NCBI GenBank assembly: GCA_017856435.1
Contig: JAFMFB010000027.1
Span: 1 to 32,554 of the forward strand
Direction: 5' to 3'
Source of the DNA: Burkholderiaceae bacterium
Lineage (GTDB): Bacteria > Pseudomonadota > Gammaproteobacteria > Burkholderiales > Burkholderiaceae_C
Length of the DNA: 32,554 bases
Under the pieces are notes generated by a model. That model saw only the letters and a program-made list of their open reading frames with translations. It was not told the DNA's origin and searched no databases. Shown piece after piece: positions 24,219-32,554 of the stretch; within the stretch, counting starts at the first letter, position 1; each line of letters starts with the position of its first letter. The position numbers and the translations under genes are program-made.

Positions 24219-24260
24219 GTATTAATGCATTTTGAAGGCATTAATTTAATAAGAAGTATC
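24204..24260. promoter_or_regulatory. nested AT-rich palindromes upstream of the haloacid dehalogenase gene
   Basis: ATTAATGC (24221-24228) and GCATTAAT (24238-24245) form a perfect 8-bp inverted repeat around 9 bases. Outside them GATACTT (24204-24210) and AAGTATC (24254-24260) form a second perfect 7-bp repeat with almost the same centre. The outer repeat ends 9 bases before the dehalogenase ATG. A TTGATA at 24202-24207 resembles a -35 hexamer, but no well-spaced -10 was found. An operator or a folded mRNA leader are both possible. Confidence 0.45.
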
Positions 24261-24269
24261 GAATAAAGT

Positions 24270-24983
24270 ATGGTGATGGAAAAAACTCGAAGCAGCCGTA
24301 AAGATGTCCCTCGCGCCGTCCTGTTTGATGCCTACGGCACCCTGTTTGATGTCTACAGTGTTGGGCTGCTGGCAGAACAACTTTTCCCTGGACAGGGTCA
24401 GGCGCTTGGCGCACTCTGGCGCGACAAGCAAATTGAATACACACGGCTGGTAACCACCAGCAACGACGGTGCTCACTACCAGCCCTTCTGGGACCTGACC
24501 CGCGCGGGCCTGCGCTACGCCTGCAAGCGCCTGAAGCTGTCACTTACCACCGAAGCCGAACAGCGCCTGATGAATCAGTATCGCCACTTGAGCGCCTTTC
24601 CCGAAAACAAGGAAGTGTTGCAAAGCCTGCGCGATCGCAAACTGGCGACCGGGATTCTTTCCAATGGTGACCCGGACATGCTGGGGATTGCTGTACGCAG
24701 TGCCGGTCTGGACACACTGCTCGACCATGTCATCAGTGTGGACAGTGTTCGTCGCTACAAGACCCACCCAGCCGCCTACGCTCTGGGCGAGCAAGCGACC
24801 GGTCTACCAGCGCGTGAAATCCTGTTTGTCAGCAGCAACAGCTGGGACGCCCTGGCGGCCACCTGGTATGGGTATCAGACCTTGTGGGTCAACCGTTACC
24901 AACTGCCCTTCGAAGAACTCGGCGTGCAACCGACCCGAATTGGCAATTCGCTGGCCGAAGTGCTGGAATTTTTTCCTGACTGA
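24270..24983 (+). CDS. L-2-haloacid dehalogenase (haloacid dehalogenase type II)
   Basis: Hydrolyses L-2-haloacids to D-2-hydroxyacids, e.g. haloacetate to glycolate. The 237-residue HAD-fold protein has nucleophile Asp20 in FDAYGTLFDV with Thr24, and Arg51 in WRDKQIEYTRL. It also has Ser131-Asn132 in LSNGDPDML, Lys164 and Tyr170 in VRRYKTHPAAY, and Ser188, Asn190 and Asp193 in FVSSNSWDA. Every spacing agrees with the catalytic set recalled for the Pseudomonas L-DEX YL enzyme (Asp10, Thr14, Arg41, Ser118, Lys151, Tyr157, Ser175, Asn177, Asp180). Starts at 24270 (ATG) or 24276 (ATG) are equally possible. It lies 36 bases upstream of malate synthase G on the same strand, behind an AT-rich palindromic region. 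Confidence 0.9.
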   Translation: MVMEKTRSSRKDVPRAVLFDAYGTLFDVYSVGLLAEQLFPGQGQALGALWRDKQIEYTRLVTTSNDGAHYQPFWDLTRAGLRYACKRLKLSLTTEAEQRLMNQYRHLSAFPENKEVLQSLRDRKLATGILSNGDPDMLGIAVRSAGLDTLLDHVISVDSVRRYKTHPAAYALGEQATGLPAREILFVSSNSWDALAATWYGYQTLWVNRYQLPFEELGVQPTRIGNSLAEVLEFFPD

Positions 24984-25019
24984 TGTGGTATCAACTTTTT
25001 TAATTCAAGGGAAATCCTC

Positions 25020-27239
25020 ATGACCGATCGTATCCAGGCAGAACGACTGAAAGTCGCTACCCCCCTATACCGTTTCATTGAAGACAAGGTCTTGCCCGAC
25101 ACCGGCATCGACAGCAAAAGCTTCTGGAAAGGTTTTGATGCCATTGCCCATGAGCTGGGCCCCAAAAACGAGTCCTTGCTCAAGGAGCGCGATCGCCTGC
25201 AGGCCAAGCTCGACGCCTGGCATAAAGCCAACCCGGGACCGATCCGCAACATGCCAGCCTACCGGGCATTTCTCAAGCAGATCGGCTATCTGGCGCCGGT
25301 GCCGGCCAAGGTTGAATGCACCACCAGCAATGTGGACGCCGAGTTGGCGGTTCAGGCCGGCCCCCAACTGGTCGTACCCATCTTGAATGCGCGCTACGCG
25401 CTCAATGCAGCCAACGCACGCTGGGGGTCGCTGTACGACGCACTGTATGGTACCGACGCCCTGCCGCAGACAGGCGGCGCCAGCAAGATTGGCCCCAATG
25501 GCAGCGCCTACAACCCCAAACGGGGCGCCAAAGTGATCGAGTATGCCCGTCACGTTCTGGACCGGGTGGTAGGCCTCACGCAAGGCTCTCACCTGGACTC
25601 GGTGGCCTACACGATTCTGGGCGGACAGCTGGTCGTCACTCTCAAAGGAGGACAGCAGGTCCGGTTGGCTCAACCCGAAAAATTCATTGGCTACCAGGGC
25701 AATGCCGACTCCCCCACCGCCGTTGTGATTCGCAACAACGGCATCCACATCGAAATCCAGTTTGATCGCAGCACCACCATCGGTCGCAGTGATCGGGCGG
25801 GTATCAGCGACCTGCTGATCGAAGCGGCCCTGTCCACCATCCTCGATCTTGAGGACTCGGTCACCGTGGTGGATGCCGAGGACAAGGTTCTTGCCTATGA
25901 CAACTGGCTGGGCATTCTCAAGGGTACGCTGACAGAGGAGGTCCGAAAAGGCGGTCAAACCTTCACCCGTCGCCTCAATGCAGACCGCACCTACAAAGGG
26001 GGGCATGGTGAGGAAGTCAAGCTGCATGGGCGCTCCCTGCTGTTTGTCCGCAATGTGGGCCACCTGATGACCAACCCCGCCATCCTCTATGGCCATGGCG
26101 GAGAAATTCATGAAGGCATCATGGATGCGGTGATCACCACACTGATCGCCCTGCATGACCTCAAAGGGCTGACCAGCCATGGTGTGCGCAACTCCAGAAC
26201 CGGTTCTATTTATATCGTCAAACCCAAGATGCATGGCCCTGCGGAAGTGGCCTTTTCATCGGAGCTGTTCAGCCGGGTCGAAGCACTACTGGGTCTGCCT
26301 GAAAACACGGTCAAGCTGGGCATCATGGACGAAGAGCGTCGCACCAGCGTCAACCTGAAGGCTTGCATTGCCGCTGCAAAAAGCCGGGTGGCATTCATCA
26401 ACACTGGATTTCTCGACCGTACCGGTGATGAAATGCACACCGCGATGCACGCGGGCCCGATGATCCGCAAGGCGGCCATGAAAAGCACCCCATGGATTGA
26501 TGCCTACGAACAAAGCAATGTGCTCGTTGGCCTGGCCTGCGGATTGCGGGGGCGCGCCCAGATTGGCAAGGGCATGTGGGCCATGCCTGACCTGATGGCA
26601 TCGATGTTGTCGCAGAAAATTGTCCACCCCCTGGCCGGTGCCAACACCGCCTGGGTGCCTTCGCCCACGGCTGCCACCCTGCATGCCCTGCACTACCATC
26701 AGATCAATGTCGGAGCTGTTCAGGACACGCTTGAGAAGCAGGCTTTGGGCAAGAATTTCAGCCGGCTTGAAGACCAGTTGTTGACAGGCTTGCTCACTGT
26801 GCCGGTGGCCAGCAAACCGGCCTGGAGCGCAGATGAAATCCAGCAGGAAATCGACAACAACTGCCAGGGCATTCTGGGCTATGTTGTGCGTTGGATCGAC
26901 CAGGGCGTTGGCTGCTCCAAGGTCCCCGACATTCACAATGTGGGCCTGATGGAAGACCGCGCCACCTTGCGCATTTCCAGCCAGCATATTGCCAACTGGT
27001 TATTGCACGGCGTGGTCAGCAAGGAACAGGTGCGCCGCACCTTCGAACGGATGGCAGCCGTGGTGGATCAGCAAAACGCCGGCGACCCCTTCTACAAACC
27101 CATGGCCGGACACTTTGACACCTCGATGGCGTATCAGGCCGCCTGCGATCTGGTGTTCAAAGGGCTGGAACAACCCAATGGCTACACCGAGCCACTGCTG
27201 CATGCCTGGCGCCTCAAAGTCAAAGCTGCCAACCGTTAA
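25020..27239 (+). CDS. glcB: malate synthase G
   Basis: Condenses glyoxylate and acetyl-CoA to malate. The 739-residue length is typical of isoform G (about 720-730), with its inserted alpha/beta domain. Active-site residues are in place: Arg344 in FVRNVGHLM, Glu438 in [13 protein letters not shown], Asp466 in [13 protein letters not shown], Cys632 and catalytic Asp646 in [13 protein letters not shown] (E. coli Arg338, Glu427, Asp455, Cys617, Asp631). AAGGGA stands before the ATG. No glcDEF or isocitrate lyase gene is near. The partner upstream is the haloacid dehalogenase, which could supply glycolate. A terminator-like hairpin follows. Confidence 0.97.
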   Translation: MTDRIQAERLKVATPLYRFIEDKVLPDTGIDSKSFWKGFDAIAHELGPKNESLLKERDRLQAKLDAWHKANPGPIRNMPAYRAFLKQIGYLAPVPAKVECTTSNVDAELAVQAGPQLVVPILNARYALNAANARWGSLYDALYGTDALPQTGGASKIGPNGSAYNPKRGAKVIEYARHVLDRVVGLTQGSHLDSVAYTILGGQLVVTLKGGQQVRLAQPEKFIGYQGNADSPTAVVIRNNGIHIEIQFDRSTTIGRSDRAGISDLLIEAALSTILDLEDSVTVVDAEDKVLAYDNWLGILKGTLTEEVRKGGQTFTRRLNADRTYKGGHGEEVKLHGRSLLFVRNVGHLMTNPAILYGHGGEIHEGIMDAVITTLIALHDLKGLTSHGVRNSRTGSIYIVKPKMHGPAEVAFSSELFSRVEALLGLPENTVKLGIMDEERRTSVNLKACIAAAKSRVAFINTGFLDRTGDEMHTAMHAGPMIRKAAMKSTPWIDAYEQSNVLVGLACGLRGRAQIGKGMWAMPDLMASMLSQKIVHPLAGANTAWVPSPTAATLHALHYHQINVGAVQDTLEKQALGKNFSRLEDQLLTGLLTVPVASKPAWSADEIQQEIDNNCQGILGYVVRWIDQGVGCSKVPDIHNVGLMEDRATLRISSQHIANWLLHGVVSKEQVRRTFERMAAVVDQQNAGDPFYKPMAGHFDTSMAYQAACDLVFKGLEQPNGYTEPLLHAWRLKVKAANR

Positions 27240-27275
27240 GGCCCGGGACAGCTGAAGCAGCGCGGCCATCCTGCG

Positions 27276-27310
27276 GCCCCCGGCCCACGGCCCTGGGGCT
27301 GTTAATTTTT
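27276..27310 (+). terminator. Rho-independent terminator after glcB
   Basis: GCCCC (27276-27280) pairs with GGGGC (27295-27299), and inside it GGCC with GGCC around a CAC loop, with a small internal mismatch. The stem is followed by TGTTAATTTTT. It lies 37 bases after the glcB stop and would end the dehalogenase-glcB transcript. Confidence 0.6.
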
Positions 27311-27387
27311 GATTTCAGGCAAGCCCCTGGCAATTGGGGTTGCCCGGGCTGCGCCCTTTGGGCATGGTTGGCGCCCTGGAGTCAGAG

Positions 27388-28035
27388 ATGTTCAAAGATC
27401 GTCAACAAGCCGCTGAGCAATTGGTCAAACGGCTGCTCACCTACAAGGGCCAACGACCTCTGGTGCTGGCCATTCCTCGTGGCGCAGTTCCCATGGCAAA
27501 ACTGATTGCCCAGCAACTCGACGGCGATTTTGATGTGGTGCTGGTTCGCAAATTACGCGCCCCACACCAGAGCGAGCTGGCCATCGGCTCGGTGGATGAG
27601 CGCGGCTGGACTTACTTAGCCCCCCATGCCCAATCCATGAAGATCGACGAAGAGTACCTGGAGTGCGAGAAACAGCGTCAGCTCGACACCATTGGCCAAC
27701 GACGCGCTCAGTACTCACCCATCCGGCCCTCGATTGATCCAGGGGGTCGGGTGGTGATTGTGGTGGACGATGGCATGGCCACGGGTTCGACCATGATGGC
27801 TGCCTTGCACGGCCTTAGACAATCCAGGCCAAAGCGTTTGATTAGTGCCGTACCTGTGGCCCCTGCCGGTACCGTAATGAAAGCAGCTGAATTGGCTGAT
27901 GAGGTGGTCTGCCTGGAGACGCCGCCCTGGTTTCAGGCTGTGGGTCAGTTCTACCTTGACTTTCCCCAGATAGAGGATGCCGAGGTGATCGCCATGCTGA
28001 AAGAAAGGGCACCGACCCGGTCTGAATCGACTTGA
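27388..28035 (+). CDS. phosphoribosyltransferase family protein
   Basis: The 215-residue protein has a type I phosphoribosyltransferase fold: LAIPRGAVPMAKLIAQQL (about 27-44), DVVLVRKLRAPHQSELAIGSVDE and the PRPP loop VVIVVDDGMATGSTMMAAL (122-140). Such stand-alone proteins resemble the phosphoribosyltransferase domain found with dienelactone hydrolase or erythromycin esterase partners, and their substrate is unknown. I chose the ATG at 27388 with GGAG 6 bases upstream, over in-frame starts at 27334 and 27364 that add non-family residues. It converges on atpC. Confidence 0.85.
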   Translation: MFKDRQQAAEQLVKRLLTYKGQRPLVLAIPRGAVPMAKLIAQQLDGDFDVVLVRKLRAPHQSELAIGSVDERGWTYLAPHAQSMKIDEEYLECEKQRQLDTIGQRRAQYSPIRPSIDPGGRVVIVVDDGMATGSTMMAALHGLRQSRPKRLISAVPVAPAGTVMKAAELADEVVCLETPPWFQAVGQFYLDFPQIEDAEVIAMLKERAPTRSEST

Positions 28036-28059
28036 TCGTTGCCCTTGATGCCACCTGTT

Positions 28060-28095
28060 GCTAACCGGCGGCGCGCTGATGGGTTAGCCAGTTTT
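28060..28095 (+). terminator. weak terminator candidate between the phosphoribosyltransferase gene and atpC
   Basis: GCTAACC (28060-28066) and GGTTAGC (28082-28088) form a perfect 7-bp stem with a 15-base loop, followed by CCAGTTTTAA. The long loop and short T-run make it weak. It sits in the 66 bases between two converging genes, where a bidirectional stop is expected. Confidence 0.35.
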
Positions 28096-28101
28096 AACCA
28101 G

Positions 28102-28518
28102 TTAGCGCTTTTGACGGTACTTGCGCAGGGAGGCGATCTGAGCGGCCATAACCGCCAACTCAGACTGGGCTTTGGCCAGATCAATATCGCTTTTGGCGTT
28201 CTTGATGGCCTCCTCGGCCGCCAGCCGAGCCTCATTGGCCTTTTCTTCGTCCAGGTCCTTGCCACGCACAGCGGTGTCTGACAACACCGTCACCCGGTTC
28301 GGTTGCACCTCCAGGATGCCTCCGGCAACAAAGACAAACTCTTCGCTTCCGTCGGCCATCTCGATACGAACGGATCCCGGTTTGATACGGGTGATCAAGG
28401 GGGTATGGCGCGGAAAGATGCCCAGTTCACCCGACTCGCCAGGCAAGGCGACAAAGCGCGCCTCACCCGAAAAGATGGACTCTTCGGCACTGACCACATC
28501 AACTTGGATGGTGTTCAT
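28102..28518 (-). CDS. atpC: F1F0 ATP synthase epsilon subunit
   Basis: Regulatory central-stalk subunit. The 138-residue protein has the beta-sandwich domain ([39 protein letters not shown]) and a C-terminal helical hairpin beginning near [21 protein letters not shown] stands before the ATG. Last gene of the atp operon, 24 bases after atpD. Confidence 0.97.
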   Translation of the reverse strand: MNTIQVDVVSAEESIFSGEARFVALPGESGELGIFPRHTPLITRIKPGSVRIEMADGSEEFVFVAGGILEVQPNRVTVLSDTAVRGKDLDEEKANEARLAAEEAIKNAKSDIDLAKAQSELAVMAAQIASLRKYRQKR

Positions 28519-28542
28519 GGTTGCTCCGATTGATCCTGGGGA

Positions 28543-30018
<1,476 letters not shown>

Positions 30019-30897
30019 TTAAACCGCGGCCGCACCCGCCACAATTTCCGACAACTCTTTGGTAATGCCTGCCTGGCGGGTCTTGTTGTAGACCAGCTTG
30101 AGTTCGGCAATCACGTTACCCGCGTTATCCGTGGCGGCCTTCATGGCCACCATGCGCGCAGACTGCTCTGATGCCATGTTCTCGGCCACGGCCTGGTACA
30201 CCAAAGCCTCGACATAGCGAACCAGCAGTTCGTCGATGACGACCTGGGCATCAGGCTCATAGATATAGTCCCAGCCATGCTGGGGACCACTGGCCTGCGT
30301 TTGTTCTGCCATGTCTTCGGCGGAGAGGGGCAACAGTTGCTGCACCACCGGTTCCTGCTTCATGGTATTGATGAACTTGGTGTAGCACAGGTACACCGCA
30401 TTCAACTCGCCACGGCCATAGGCATCCAGCAGAACCTTGACGGGGCCGATCAATTTTTCCAGATGCGGGGTGTCACCCAGCTGCGTGGCGTGCGAAACCA
30501 CCTTGGCACCAACACGATTGAGAAATCCCAGGCCCTTGTTGCCGATGGCTACCGCCTGGGTGGTTACGCCAGCGCCCTGTAGCTCCCTCAATTTGGCGGT
30601 GACATTGCGCAGAACGTTGGTATTGAGTCCGCCGCACAGGCCTTTGTCCGTGGTGACCACAATCACCCCAGCGACCTTGCTGTCATTCATCCGCATGAAC
30701 GGATGCTTGTACTCAGGATTGGCCTGTCCCAGATTGGAGGCAATATTGCGCACCATTTCTGCATAGGGCCTTGCCGCACGCATCCTCTGCTGTGCCTTGC
30801 GCATTTTTGACGCGGCCACCATTTCCATGGCCTTGGTGATCTTTTTGGTGTTTTCCACCGATTTGATCTTGCCGCGTATTTCCTTACCTGCTGCCAT
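30019..30897 (-). CDS. atpG: F1F0 ATP synthase gamma subunit
   Basis: Rotary shaft of F1. The 292-residue protein begins [20 protein letters not shown], then [16 protein letters not shown], the conserved N-terminal coiled-coil helix. It has [18 protein letters not shown] in the central domain and ends with the matching C-terminal helix ([36 protein letters not shown]). Sits between atpA (68-base gap) and atpD. Confidence 0.98.
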   Translation of the reverse strand: MAAGKEIRGKIKSVENTKKITKAMEMVAASKMRKAQQRMRAARPYAEMVRNIASNLGQANPEYKHPFMRMNDSKVAGVIVVTTDKGLCGGLNTNVLRNVTAKLRELQGAGVTTQAVAIGNKGLGFLNRVGAKVVSHATQLGDTPHLEKLIGPVKVLLDAYGRGELNAVYLCYTKFINTMKQEPVVQQLLPLSAEDMAEQTQASGPQHGWDYIYEPDAQVVIDELLVRYVEALVYQAVAENMASEQSARMVAMKAATDNAGNVIAELKLVYNKTRQAGITKELSEIVAGAAAV

Positions 30898-30965
30898 ATT
30901 AGTTCCTAGTCAGTTGGGGACAGGTTGTCCGTTTTGCTTTCGGTCTGTCCCGCAAGGTTGTAGGT

Positions 30966-32519
<1,554 letters not shown>

Positions 32520-32554
32520 GACTCTTTCCTTCTTTCCTAGGTTAGGCGTACAAC

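Noticed and set aside
24270-24983. Idea that this HAD gene is the relocated gph
   Set aside because: FDAYGTLFDV, the Arg51 segment and FVSSNSWDA are diagnostic of type II haloacid dehalogenases, not of phosphoglycolate phosphatase.
25065-26234. 389-codon minus-strand frame
   Set aside because: Mirror frame of glcB, whose active-site residues are intact; long antisense frames are expected at this GC content.

Overview
The window reads as chromosomal core DNA of a betaproteobacterium of the order Burkholderiales, most likely family Comamonadaceae. That placement is an inference from gene order and from protein resemblance judged by eye: rpe-trpEGDC-ung, rpoN-lptB-lptA, argS-SPOR-dsbA, atpAGDC, and a tRNA-Tyr at the left edge of the kind that starts tufB operons. 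Base composition is moderately GC-rich, spacing is tight, and many neighbouring genes overlap by ATGA or GTGA. No insertion sequence, CRISPR array or phage gene was seen.

Layout. 1-55: 5' part of tRNA-Tyr (minus). 236-6036 (minus): rpe, then the tryptophan operon trpE-trpG-trpD-trpC, then ung. 6087-9402 (plus): apaG, thiL, pgpA, pncC and a fluoroacetate-dehalogenase-like hydrolase; the last four overlap end to end. 9416-14869 (minus): lptA, lptB, rpoN, rlmL and a PIN-domain gene, all overlapping, then a YecA/SEC-C protein. 14934-17921 (minus): argS, a SPOR protein and dsbA. 18039-24061: a LysR regulator divergent from a CoA-ester catabolic cluster (HTD2-type hydratase, acyl-CoA dehydrogenase, class III CoA-transferase, MmgE/PrpD). 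24270-27239 (plus): L-2-haloacid dehalogenase and malate synthase G. 27388-28035: phosphoribosyltransferase. 28102-32519 (minus): ATP synthase epsilon, beta, gamma and alpha genes.

The most interesting part is the trp operon. Between rpe and trpE there is an unannotated 27-codon leader ORF with a Trp-Pro-Trp triplet. It is followed by mutually exclusive GC-rich hairpins, and its -10-like hexamer is placed so that the leader mRNA would begin at its own ATG. The two larger gaps inside the operon (trpE-trpG and trpD-trpC) are each filled by a short ORF that begins in the ATGA of the upstream stop and ends in the ATGA of the downstream start. A GC-rich hairpin lies inside each. These bridging ORFs could carry ribosomes through inserted hairpins and keep trp genes translationally coupled. 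All of this is inference from sequence and untested.

The right half joins a substrate-unassigned acyl-CoA module to haloacid dehalogenation and glyoxylate use. L-2-haloacid dehalogenase releases 2-hydroxy acids (glycolate from haloacetate). Glycolate oxidised to glyoxylate would feed malate synthase G, which is encoded 36 bases downstream.
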